This document shows, piece by piece, positions 20,286 to 30,008 of a stretch of DNA of 64,000 nucleotides (position 1 is its first letter; every line of letters begins with the position of its first letter). The stretch comes from Sandaracinaceae bacterium (GTDB lineage Bacteria > Myxococcota_A > Polyangia > Polyangiales > Houyiibacteriaceae): the NCBI GenBank assembly GCA_020633055.1, contig JACKEJ010000012.1, positions 310,001 to 374,000 of the forward strand, read 5' to 3'. The notes beneath the pieces are model-generated. The model was not told the DNA's origin. It saw only the letters and a list, made by a program, of their open reading frames with translations, and did no database searches. A program made the position numbers and the translations under genes.

Positions 20286-21021
20286 CCTCGACCTTCCACA
20301 CGCCGTCTTCGAGGATGAGCTGCACCGCGGCCCCTTCGCCGTACGTCATCGTGGCCCGGTCCCCCACCTCTTCGATGGGGTTGTCGAGGTTGGCGCGCAG
20401 GCTCGCCACCAGCCGCTCGATCTCCTCGCGGCCTTCCCCCTCGAATGACGCGCGCAGGCGCTCTTCGTCCATTCCGTCGCGGCTGGCGTTGGGTACGAAG
20501 CGCAGCACGATGTCGTAGCGCCGCCGCTCCATGGCGCGCACGAACGAACGAACGGCCGCGCGTGGGGTGCTCTGGTCGTAGAGGTTCGCGGGGTTCCCGG
20601 CGATGCGCCACTGCCCGTCCTCCTGCACCAGGGTGAGCTCCTGCCCGTCTGCGTAGCGCACCACGGCCGTTACCTCGGCTTCGCCGTCGATGCGCTGAAG
20701 GAGGGCCGCCACGTCGCGGGCTTCGTCGGGGTGGTCACTGAGATACCGCTCGAACTCCTCGTACGAAACGCGCTGGCGGTAGTCCTCGGACAGCAGCGCG
20801 TAGGCCTGGCGTGGTCGGTCCTGGCGGATGGCCTCGGAGAACTCGCGCACGGTGGTGTCTGCGGCGCTCGACCCGCTTCCGCAGCCCGCCAAACCGCCCA
20901 ACGCAACGCCCGACAGCAAGAGCGACGAGAGGGCGGCATGCCAGGTGGCACGGGGGCTGCGCTGGACCCGCGGGGGAGGCGGGCGGAGGCTAGCGATGGG
21001 GCGGCGAAGGGACGAGGACAT
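20275..21021 (-). CDS. Lipoprotein with two NTF2/DUF4878-like modules
   Basis: This is a 248-residue lipoprotein. The start at 21021 (MSSSLRRPI) is preferred to the 65-codon-longer frame, because it places a basic N-region and lipobox LAG-C47 at a normal distance. Two similar modules follow: TVREFSEAIRQDRPRQAYALLSEDYRQ and AVRSFVRAMERRRYDIVLRFVP, each ending in a strand with DGQWRI or DGVWKV. This is the pattern of small cystatin/NTF2-like lipoprotein domains. Its role is unknown. It is divergent from the TPR gene and convergent with the OmpA gene. Confidence 0.75.
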   Translation of the reverse strand: MSSSLRRPIASLRPPPPRVQRSPRATWHAALSSLLLSGVALGGLAGCGSGSSAADTTVREFSEAIRQDRPRQAYALLSEDYRQRVSYEEFERYLSDHPDEARDVAALLQRIDGEAEVTAVVRYADGQELTLVQEDGQWRIAGNPANLYDQSTPRAAVRSFVRAMERRRYDIVLRFVPNASRDGMDEERLRASFEGEGREEIERLVASLRANLDNPIEEVGDRATMTYGEGAAVQLILEDGVWKVEDPD

Positions 21022-21242
21022 GCGCTGGAACAGTGCCAGCGTTGGGGGGCGCGGGCGAGGGCTTTTCGGGTCGGGCTCCGCCCGTGCACCAGGCTCTGCG
21101 CGTCCAGCACACCGGCGACGGATCGCTGGATACCGCGTTGGCTCCCACAGAATCATTGGGCAATTGGACCGCATGAGCGGGGCCAGGGGTGCGCTGTGTG
21201 CCGGAAAGCGGCCCATTCACGCGGAATCGGTAGAGTCCAGCC

Positions 21243-24200
21243 GTGTCCGACGACCTCAGCCTCGACGCGCGCGTGCTGCGCTTTCGCTCCGACGGAGACG
21301 CGGAGCGAGGGCCCGCCTTCGCGCGGGAGCTGCTCGAGGCACGGCGTCCGCGCGAGGCCCTCGAAGTCCTGTCGCGGGCCGTCGCGGCGCGTCCCGACGA
21401 TCCCGAGCTGTTGCGCCTAGCGGCCCGCGCGCTGCTGGCCGACGGCGACCCGCTCCGCGCGCAGCAGACCCTCACACGCATCATCCGGGCCGATCCGCAG
21501 GACGTCGATGCGTACCTGCTGCTGGCCGACGCCCTGCGCGCTCGTGGTGACGAGGGCCGGGCGGACGCCGCTCTGGCGAAGGCTCGCTCGCTGGCGGAAG
21601 TGGACGCGCCCGTGACGCGCCCTACGGCGTCGTCGACCCCTGCTCCCGCACGGCCGAGTCTGGCTTCGGAGGTCTCCGCGCCTGGCCCATCCCCTCAGGT
21701 CGTGCCTGGCGTGGTGCCAGCCACGACGACGCAGGTCCCGGAGGAGAGCCGGTCGACGCCCGAGGCCACCGAGCGCGACGAGCTCCAGCGCGACGTGGCG
21801 GACCTGCTCGCGACGGCGATGAAGACGGCGTCGGCCCATCCTGCGGCGCCCGTCGGTGGTGTGCGCGAGGTCGCCATCCCCAAGACGGCTCCCGTCCCCA
21901 CCTCCGTCGCCCCTCCATCCGTATCTCAGCCGCTTCCGCCGCGGCCGAAGGACGCACGCGGCACGCCCGCGCCGTCCATCGCGGCGCCCGACGTCCCGCC
22001 TCCTGCGAAGTTGGCGCCGTCCGCCGTCGTGCCGCCACCCGCGATGGCGGCGCCGTCCGCCGTGCCGCCTGCGAAAGCGGCTTTGTCCGCGCCCGCGCAA
22101 GCGGCCTTGTCCGCGCCCACGAAGCCGTCGCCGTCTGCGCCCCTCGCGCCAACGGCGACGGCGGATCCCCCAACGGCGACCGAGGATCCGCCGAGCGCAC
22201 CCTCACCGCGCCCTGGGCCGCGACGCAGCCCCACGCTGCTCGGCTTCGCGCCACCGCGACCTCCTGCCCGGCCCGCGTCCGTGGCGCCCCCACCCAACAC
22301 GGCACCGCTCCCGGCCATCCGCCCGCCGAGCGTCAGGCCGCCCGGCCTGGGCGCGGCACTCCCGCCCCCCGTGGTTCCGCCGCCCGGTCGCGCAGCGCAG
22401 CTCGGCGAACCGTCGTCGAGCGCGACGGGGACGGACGACGACGAGGACATGCCGACGGCGTTCATGGATCGCGAGAGCCTCGTGAACGCGCTCGCGTCGC
22501 ACCCGGTGGTCACCGAGGAGGTGTCGCAGGCGGCGGCTGCCGACCGCGCAGGCGACGTGCCGCGTGCGGGCGTCGACGAAAGTGGCTCCGCGTCCAGGGC
22601 GGCGCCGTCCACGGCCCAGCTGGCGGACACGCTCCCGGAGTTCGCCGTCAGCGCCGACGCCGCCGTGGTGCCCGTGGTGCTCCCAAAGAACGCGGCTCTG
22701 CCGGCGCTCGGGCTCCGCAGCGGGGCGCGGACACAACCCGAGGCACCCGCCGCGAACGCGACGGACGTCGCGGCCGACGGGTCGAGCGCAACTCCTTCCG
22801 GGGCAGGGCAGCGTGCCCAGCGCAAGGGAGAGAGCGGGCGCGCCGCGGTCGGTGGAGCCCGGGCAGGCGCATCATCCGCCGCGAGCGCCTCCGGGCCCGA
22901 CGAGCAGACCTCGGAGCACGTCCCGTCGGACGCACGCGACCATGCCCGCGACGAGGCTGCGCCCGCTCCACCTCGCAAGCGACGGTGGGGCGCGGTGCTG
23001 ATGGTCGCCATCGTGCTCTCCCTCGCTGCCGGCGCCGGGGCGCACGTGGCGGGGGTGCTGCCAGCGCCATGGTCCCGGGCGATCGACGCGCAGCTCGACG
23101 ACATGCGCGGCGGCGCACGCGGGGACTCGACGGCGGTCGACAGCCCCCCGCCCACGCCGACACCTGCCGCGACCACCTCCGCGGGCGCTCCGCTCGCGCC
23201 CGAGCCGCCCGCGGACGAGACGAGCGCGTTGGACGCTTTCGATCGCACGCTCGCGGGCGGGCAGATCCCGGACGGTCTCTCGACCTTGGCGGAAGGCGAC
23301 GCCATCACGGACGCGAACGCCCTGCGCGTGCGTGCGGAGGCCATGCTGCTCCAGCTCGCGCCGTGGTGGAGCGACGAGCCGGGCGATGTGTCCGACGCCT
23401 CGCGCGCAGTCGTGCTGGACGCCATCGCGACAACGCTGGCCGCAGGAGACACCAATCGCGCGGACGCGCTCGCGCTGCGCGCATCCGCTCTGCGCTTGAC
23501 GGCCGCCGCGCTGGACACGGAGGCGCTGACCGCCGCTCGCGCGCTCGCCGACGAGTTCCCGGACGACGCGCTCGCGCAGTGGACGCTGGCCGAGGCGCTG
23601 ATCGCCCACGGCGACATGAGCGACGCCGACGCGGTCTTGTCGCGCGTCATCGCCGAGGGCCCAGAGACGATGCGTGCGCGGGCGCTGGTCCAGCGCGCGT
23701 GGCTCGCTCACCAGCGCGGTGACGCCACGGCCGAGCGGCAAGCGCTCGAGGAGGCGCGGGCCCTTGCCCCGTCGTGGGGGCTGGTCGCGCTGCGGCAGGT
23801 CGATCTGCGCCTCGACGCGGGAGACTACGCTCCCGTCCTCGATGAGCTGTCCGCGATGGACGCGGAGCCCACGCCCGCCCGGACGCAGCGCCAGCTGCGG
23901 GCCGCGCTGGGACTCGAAGCGTACGAGGCGGCCGAGGCGTTGTTCGCCCAGCTGCCCGAGCCCGCGCGCGCGGATCCACGCTACGCGCCCGTCGTCGCCC
24001 AGTTTCAGCTGATGCGCGGTGAGCCCGCCGAGGCGGCCCGCCTGCTGGCCGAGCTCGCCTCCGCAGAGGGTGCGGACCCCAGCGTCATCGCGCTCTACGC
24101 CGACGCCCTCTACGAGGCCGGGCGGACCCTCGAGGCCAGCGCCCAGTACGAGCGCGCCATCGCGCGTGACGCGTCCCACCCCGAGGCGCTGATTGGCTTC

Positions 24201-24539
24201 TCGCAGGTGCTCCTGCGTGCCCACAAGCACCGCGAGGCGCGTGCGAACCTCGACCGCGCCGAGGCCAGCCTGCGCGGGCGCGTGCGCCCCCCCGCGACGT
24301 TGGCGCGGTTGCAGGTCGTGCGCGCACGGGTGATGGTGGCCGAGCGCGAGATGGCGCAGGCGGCCGCGTTGCTGCGGCGCACGTTGGAGATCCCCGGCGC
24401 GCCCAGCGAGGGCTGGTTCTACCTGGGGGAGGCTCTCAGCGGCTCTCACTCCCCCGAAGCGCGCGCCGCGTACGAGCGCTACCTGGCGCTTCACCCGGTG
24501 GGCCCGCTCGCCGCCCGGGCCAGGCGCGCCATCCAGTAG
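21243..24539 (+). CDS. Large TPR membrane protein with Pro/Ala-rich linker
   Basis: This is a 1,098-residue protein starting at a GTG. Residues 1-125 hold tetratricopeptide-like helices (REALEVLSRAVAARPDDPELLRLAARAL). Residues ~130-575 are low-complexity Pro/Ala/Ser sequence. One transmembrane helix lies at about 582-604, and ~460 residues of further TPR units follow (ALIAHGDMSDADAVLSRVIAEGP, ALYEAGRTLEASAQYERAIARDA). The N-terminal TPRs should be cytoplasmic and the C-terminal ones periplasmic, linking complexes across the membrane. Partners are unknown. Base composition matches the neighbours. Confidence 0.8.
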   Translation: MSDDLSLDARVLRFRSDGDAERGPAFARELLEARRPREALEVLSRAVAARPDDPELLRLAARALLADGDPLRAQQTLTRIIRADPQDVDAYLLLADALRARGDEGRADAALAKARSLAEVDAPVTRPTASSTPAPARPSLASEVSAPGPSPQVVPGVVPATTTQVPEESRSTPEATERDELQRDVADLLATAMKTASAHPAAPVGGVREVAIPKTAPVPTSVAPPSVSQPLPPRPKDARGTPAPSIAAPDVPPPAKLAPSAVVPPPAMAAPSAVPPAKAALSAPAQAALSAPTKPSPSAPLAPTATADPPTATEDPPSAPSPRPGPRRSPTLLGFAPPRPPARPASVAPPPNTAPLPAIRPPSVRPPGLGAALPPPVVPPPGRAAQLGEPSSSATGTDDDEDMPTAFMDRESLVNALASHPVVTEEVSQAAAADRAGDVPRAGVDESGSASRAAPSTAQLADTLPEFAVSADAAVVPVVLPKNAALPALGLRSGARTQPEAPAANATDVAADGSSATPSGAGQRAQRKGESGRAAVGGARAGASSAASASGPDEQTSEHVPSDARDHARDEAAPAPPRKRRWGAVLMVAIVLSLAAGAGAHVAGVLPAPWSRAIDAQLDDMRGGARGDSTAVDSPPPTPTPAATTSAGAPLAPEPPADETSALDAFDRTLAGGQIPDGLSTLAEGDAITDANALRVRAEAMLLQLAPWWSDEPGDVSDASRAVVLDAIATTLAAGDTNRADALALRASALRLTAAALDTEALTAARALADEFPDDALAQWTLAEALIAHGDMSDADAVLSRVIAEGPETMRARALVQRAWLAHQRGDATAERQALEEARALAPSWGLVALRQVDLRLDAGDYAPVLDELSAMDAEPTPARTQRQLRAALGLEAYEAAEALFAQLPEPARADPRYAPVVAQFQLMRGEPAEAARLLAELASAEGADPSVIALYADALYEAGRTLEASAQYERAIARDASHPEALIGFSQVLLRAHKHREARANLDRAEASLRGRVRPPATLARLQVVRARVMVAEREMAQAAALLRRTLEIPGAPSEGWFYLGEALSGSHSPEARAAYERYLALHPVGPLAARARRAIQ

Positions 24540-24590
24540 CTTTGCGTCGCCGAGAGGGCGGGTCTTGGGTATCCTCGCGCCGGAGCAGCG

Positions 24591-25745
<1,155 letters not shown>

Positions 25746-25784
25746 CCACGCGGACGGAGTCGGCGTAAGAGGAGCATGAGTTCG

Positions 25785-26621
25785 ATGAAGCACACGGTTC
25801 GTTCCTGGTGGTGTCTGTTGGCGCTGGCCTCGCTGCCCTTCGCGGGCTGCGGCGGCGGTGAGGGAGGCGAGTCGTCGTCCACGGGCGACGGGTCCGGGAG
25901 CACCAGCAGCGGCGGCGAGGCGCAAGGCGGCGGGACGCACGGGAGCGACGAGGGCACGGCGGCGTGGCCTGGGGACGGCTCCGAGGCACAGCCCCAGGGC
26001 GAGCCCGTCGCGGCAGAAGACGGCATGGAGGTCGAGGGCATCTTGGGGTCGCTCGCGCAGTCGACGATCACGCGCGCCATGTCGCAGCGCATGGGACGCT
26101 TCAGCGACTGCTTCGCGCAGCGCTACGACGCGCTGCCGGTGCTCGCGGGCGCCGCCACGTTGGCGTTCCGGGTGCGTGGGGACGGAAGCGTGCGCTGGGT
26201 GCACCTGGTGAACTCCACGGTGGGCGACCGAGAGACCGAGCGCTGCGTGCTCGGCGCCGCTGCGGGTATGCGCTTCACGCCTGGCCCGGTGGGCGGCGAC
26301 GCGGAGTTCCAGGACACCATCGAGCTGCAGGCGCCCGACGACGTGCGGCCGCCGGTGGCGTGGCAACCGTCGCGCCTGCGCGCGACCCTGCGCACGGCGG
26401 GCTCCGGCCTGCGCACGTGCAACGTCCCGGGTGACGACCTGCGCATCACCGTCTACGTGGACCCGGGCGCGACGGTGGCGGCCGTGGGCGCGTCGTTCGT
26501 CCCACGCGACCCGTCGGCCGACTCACAGGCCGCGCTCGACTGTGTCACCCAGGCGGTGGCCCGCTGGCCTTTCCCCGACCCGGGCTCCTACACCGCCAAG
26601 GTCACGTTCGAGGCGCCGTGA
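25785..26621 (+). CDS. Lipoprotein with AgmX/TonB-like C-terminal repeats
   Basis: The ATG at 25785 (MKHTVRSWW) is favoured over one at 25776, because GAGGAG ends 10 nt upstream rather than 1 nt. Lipobox FAG-C22 follows. After a Gly/Ser-rich linker come two modules in which a Cys is followed by a beta-hairpin and a second Cys (FSDCFAQRYDALP with ETERCVLGAA; LRTCNVPG with ALDCVTQAV). This is the layout of AgmX/PglI-type and TonB-like C-terminal domains in myxobacterial envelope proteins. It is 278 residues long and overlaps the next gene by 4 nt. Why it sits between two acyl-CoA dehydrogenases is unclear. Confidence 0.7.
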   Translation: MKHTVRSWWCLLALASLPFAGCGGGEGGESSSTGDGSGSTSSGGEAQGGGTHGSDEGTAAWPGDGSEAQPQGEPVAAEDGMEVEGILGSLAQSTITRAMSQRMGRFSDCFAQRYDALPVLAGAATLAFRVRGDGSVRWVHLVNSTVGDRETERCVLGAAAGMRFTPGPVGGDAEFQDTIELQAPDDVRPPVAWQPSRLRATLRTAGSGLRTCNVPGDDLRITVYVDPGATVAAVGASFVPRDPSADSQAALDCVTQAVARWPFPDPGSYTAKVTFEAP

Positions 26622-27709
26622 GCGGCGACGCGCGGGCGACCTGGCTGGCCACGGCCCAGGCGCACGGCCAGCGCTTGCGGGAACGCGCGGCGCAGCACGA
26701 GGCCGGCGAACACGTGCCCCTCGACGTGTACCGTGCGCTCGCGACCGACGGACTGATGGCGGTGCACGTCTCGCCTGCGATGGGCGGCGCCGGGCGCAGC
26801 GTCACCGACTACGCCGACGCCATGATGCAGGTGGCGAGCGGCTGTGCGTCTACCGCCGTGACCATGGCCGTCACCAACATGGTCGGTGAGGTGCTGGCGG
26901 CCTTCGCCCAGCCGAGCGTATCGGCGCGCTATTGCCCGCTGCTGGCCGCTGGGGGGCTGGGGGGCTTTGCGCTCAGCGAGACACAAGCGGGGAGCGACCC
27001 CGCGGGCATGCGGACGCGGGCCACCCCGCTCCCCGACGGCGGATTCCGGCTCGACGGCGACAAGCAGTGGATCAGCCACGGCGACAAGGCCAAGGTGCTG
27101 GTGGTGTGGGCCCGCACGGAGCGCGGCATCTCCTGCTTTGCCGTGCCGGGTGACGCGGCAGGCATCAGCGTGGTGCGCAAGGAGGACAAGCTCGGCCTGC
27201 GGGCGTCCGCGACGTGCGCACTCGCGCTCGAGGACGTGCGCGTGCCCTCCGAGGCGCTCATGGGCGAGGACGGGCGCGGGTTCCGGGTGGCCATGATGGC
27301 GCTCGACGGAGGGCGCATCGGGATCGCGTCTCAGGCCATTGGCATCGGCGAGGGCGCGCTCCACGCGTTGCGCGCGCACGTCGCGGCGAGCCGCCCGGGA
27401 CAGCTCGCCGAGTTTGCGCTGGCCGACTGCCGGACCCGCCTCGACGCGGCCAAGCTGCTGGTGCATCAGGCGGCGGCGCTCAAGCAGCAGGGGCGCCCCT
27501 TCACGCGGGAGGCCAGCATGGCGAAGCTCTTCGCCACCGAGGCCAGCCAGTGGGTGTGCGACACCGCGGCCGACCTGGTGCCTGCGGGCCACCCCGAACG
27601 CGCGACGGTAGAGCGCTGTCAGCGCGACGTGCGCGTGACGCGCATCTACGAGGGGACCAGCGAGATCCAGCGCCACGTCATCGCGCGCGAAGTGATGCTG
27701 CGCGCGTGA
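26618..27709 (+). CDS. Acyl-CoA dehydrogenase, second copy
   Basis: This 363-residue protein starts at a GTG overlapping the lipoprotein stop. It keeps GGFALSETQAGSDPAGMRT, WISHGDKAKVLVVWAR, MMALDGGRIGIASQAIGIG and the catalytic base E345 in YEGTSEIQRHVIA. It is shorter than its neighbour and lacks the usual QxxGGxGY motif near the C-terminus (here WVCDTAADLVPAGH), so it may differ in quaternary structure or substrate. It is translationally coupled on both sides. Confidence 0.92.
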   Translation: MSGDARATWLATAQAHGQRLRERAAQHEAGEHVPLDVYRALATDGLMAVHVSPAMGGAGRSVTDYADAMMQVASGCASTAVTMAVTNMVGEVLAAFAQPSVSARYCPLLAAGGLGGFALSETQAGSDPAGMRTRATPLPDGGFRLDGDKQWISHGDKAKVLVVWARTERGISCFAVPGDAAGISVVRKEDKLGLRASATCALALEDVRVPSEALMGEDGRGFRVAMMALDGGRIGIASQAIGIGEGALHALRAHVAASRPGQLAEFALADCRTRLDAAKLLVHQAAALKQQGRPFTREASMAKLFATEASQWVCDTAADLVPAGHPERATVERCQRDVRVTRIYEGTSEIQRHVIAREVMLRA

Positions 27710-28851
27710 CCCGCGTGGCCCCGATGCCGGTCACGTCGCTCGTTCGGGTCCAGGGAGGGCGCTTCGTCCGCGGAGGTCCCGCTGACACGGGGCTCGGGTC
27801 GGGGCCCTTCGTGCCGCGCGGCGTCGGGAGCTATCCCCTGCTCGACCACAGCGGTCGCGGGCGCGTCCAGCACGTGCGCGACGTCTTCGCGCAGGCCCGC
27901 GACCTCGACCGTCCCCTGGTCCGCACACACGCGTTCTTCGACGGGGGGGACAGCCCTGCGCGCCTTCGCAACGCGGACGGTACGCCGCACGAGCCCGGGC
28001 TGCGCGCGCTGGATGGCGTGCTCGCGGAGGCCCGCGCGCACGGGGTGCAGCTGCTGTTGCCCGTCGCCAACCACTGGCCGGACTACGGCGGCGCGCGGGC
28101 CGTGGCCGGCATGGTGCTCGGCGCGTCTCGAGCGGCAGCCGATCCGGACGCGTTCTATCTGGACCCGCGCTGCGTCCGTGCCCAGCAGGTCCACATCGAG
28201 GCGCTCATGGGGCGCGTGAATCACCTGACCGGCGTGCGCTACGGGGACGATCCAACCGTCTTCGCGTGGGAGCTCGCGAACGAGCCCCGGCTCTCGCGTG
28301 CTCCTCGTGCCCGGCTGCGTCGACTCGTGCAGCCCAGCCGCCGGCTCGGTCCAGCGCTCGCCGCTTGGGCAGTCGCCATGCGGCGCGCGTTCGACGCCGG
28401 CGGCGCGCAGCAGCTGGTGGGGTGGGGGGGCTCGGGGCACCGGGGCACGCACGGAGAAGACATGGAGCCCGTCCTCGCCAGCGGGGCCGTCGACTTCGCG
28501 ACGCTGCACCTCTACCCCTTCGCCACGCACCCCGCGCTCCTGCGCCGCGTGCCCTGGGACGCGCGGGCCAGCGCCGCGGTCGGGGTCGGCCGCGCCATCC
28601 TCGCGGACCGTGCCGCGCTCGCCGCCCGCTACGGGCTGCCGCTGCTGGTCGAGGAGCTGGGCTGGAAGACGGGCGCGCACACGCTCGGGTGCGAGCGCCT
28701 CCAGGTCATGCGCGGCCTCCTGCAAGCGGCGCGCGAGCTGTCGGTCGGGACCCTCCCGTGGATGATCGCGGAGCGTGGCCGAGCCGACTACGACGGGCTC
28801 GTCATCCGACCCGAACACGCCGCGCTCTGGGACCTGCTTCGTGCTGCCTAG
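27706..28851 (+). CDS. GH5-like glycoside hydrolase (mannanase type)
   Basis: The 381-residue protein starts at a GTG overlapping the dehydrogenase stop; an ATG at 27724 is an alternative. Motifs match clan A beta-mannanases: VRTHAFFD, YYGDDPTVFAWELANEPR-like segment with acid/base E193 in NEP, TLHLYPF, and nucleophile E317 in LVEELGWK. There is no signal peptide, so it would act in the cytoplasm, which is unusual for a polysaccharide hydrolase and suggests an oligosaccharide or glycoconjugate substrate. Family assignment is good; substrate is not determined. Confidence 0.8.
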   Translation: MTRVAPMPVTSLVRVQGGRFVRGGPADTGLGSGPFVPRGVGSYPLLDHSGRGRVQHVRDVFAQARDLDRPLVRTHAFFDGGDSPARLRNADGTPHEPGLRALDGVLAEARAHGVQLLLPVANHWPDYGGARAVAGMVLGASRAAADPDAFYLDPRCVRAQQVHIEALMGRVNHLTGVRYGDDPTVFAWELANEPRLSRAPRARLRRLVQPSRRLGPALAAWAVAMRRAFDAGGAQQLVGWGGSGHRGTHGEDMEPVLASGAVDFATLHLYPFATHPALLRRVPWDARASAAVGVGRAILADRAALAARYGLPLLVEELGWKTGAHTLGCERLQVMRGLLQAARELSVGTLPWMIAERGRADYDGLVIRPEHAALWDLLRAA

Positions 28852-28937
28852 CGGGCGCGCGCGGACCACGCCGGGCGGTCTCACCCGCGCGCAACACCTG
28901 ATGCGAATTTCCATCGGGCTGCTATGTTCGGGCGGTC

Positions 28938-30008
28938 ATGCGCAAGCCCTTCGATCCCCATGGAGCCTTCACCGCCCTCGTCACACCCTTCACGGGGACG
29001 GGGGACAAGGCCAAGTGCGACGAGGGGGCTTTCCGCGCCAACATCGAGTTCCAGATCGCGAACGGCATCACCGGCCTCGTGCCCTGCGGCACTACCGGCG
29101 AGTCGCCCACGCTCACCTGGGACGAGCACAACCGCGTCATCGAGCTGTGCGTCGAGGTCACCGGGGAGCGCGTCAGCGTCCTGGCGGGCACCGGCAGCAA
29201 CAGCACCGACGAGGCCATCTGGAGCTCGCGGCACGCGCGCGACCTGGGCGCCAGCGCTGGCCTGCTGGTGGACTGCTACTACAACGGCCCGAGCTCCCTC
29301 GAGCTGCGCGAAGAGTACTACGAGCGCGTGCTCTCGGCCGTGTCCGACTTCCCCATCGTGCCCTACATCATCCCCGGCCGCAGCGGCTGCGCGCTGCTGG
29401 CGCCCGACGTGGCCATCCTGCACCAGGCGTCCCCGGAGATGGTGCCGGCCGTCAAGCAGGCCACCGGCGACCTCGACCGCATGGCCGAAGACCGCGAGCT
29501 GGCCGGCGACACCCTCGCCATCCTCTCCGGCGATGACGACCTCACGCTGGCCATGATGAGTGACCAGCGCATTCGGGCCAGCGGCGTCATCAGCGTGATG
29601 ACCAACCTCGTGCCCGGCGCCATCACGGAGATGGTGCAGGCCCAGGCCGCCGGCGACGAGGCGCGCGCGCAGGCCCTCCAGGAGCAGCTCAAGCCCCTGT
29701 TCGCGTTGGTGGGCTGCGCCGTGCCCGCCACGCGCCGGCTCCCCTCGGGCCGCGAGGTGGCGACCGTCGACAAGTTCCGCAACCCGAGCGCCGTCAAGAC
29801 CATGATGGCGGGCCTCGGCATGCTCACCCACGGGCTGCGCGCGCCCCTTGGCTCGATGAGTCAGCCGGCCGTGGCGCGTTGCCGTGAGGCCCTCCGGGCC
29901 GTGCACCAGCAAACCCCCGATCTCCTCGCGCCCATCGAGGAAGCCTTCTCCGTGTCGGTCGCAGCGCGGCTGGCGGACGACGAGGTCTGGTCGGGCCTTT
30001 GTCGCTGA
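28938..30008 (+). CDS. DapA-family (dihydrodipicolinate synthase-like) aldolase
   Basis: This 356-residue class I aldolase of the DapA/NAL family has a TIM-barrel core (about 1-300) with GTTGES (51-56), Y143 in PYIIPGR and Schiff-base lysine K173 in VKQATGDLDRM. All catalytic residues of 4-hydroxy-tetrahydrodipicolinate synthase are in place. It is ~60 residues longer than typical DapA (~290), with the extra length at the C-terminus. It may be the lysine-pathway enzyme or a related aldolase. The following gene overlaps its end by 10 nt. Confidence 0.88.
   Translation: MRKPFDPHGAFTALVTPFTGTGDKAKCDEGAFRANIEFQIANGITGLVPCGTTGESPTLTWDEHNRVIELCVEVTGERVSVLAGTGSNSTDEAIWSSRHARDLGASAGLLVDCYYNGPSSLELREEYYERVLSAVSDFPIVPYIIPGRSGCALLAPDVAILHQASPEMVPAVKQATGDLDRMAEDRELAGDTLAILSGDDDLTLAMMSDQRIRASGVISVMTNLVPGAITEMVQAQAAGDEARAQALQEQLKPLFALVGCAVPATRRLPSGREVATVDKFRNPSAVKTMMAGLGMLTHGLRAPLGSMSQPAVARCREALRAVHQQTPDLLAPIEEAFSVSVAARLADDEVWSGLCR

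Noticed and set aside
20120..20448. Translated 10-residue repeats (VHAGLTHSVR) within a long plus frame
   Set aside because: The frame is a shadow of the OmpA gene and crosses the convergent gene; the periodicity is only the 30-bp DNA repeat.
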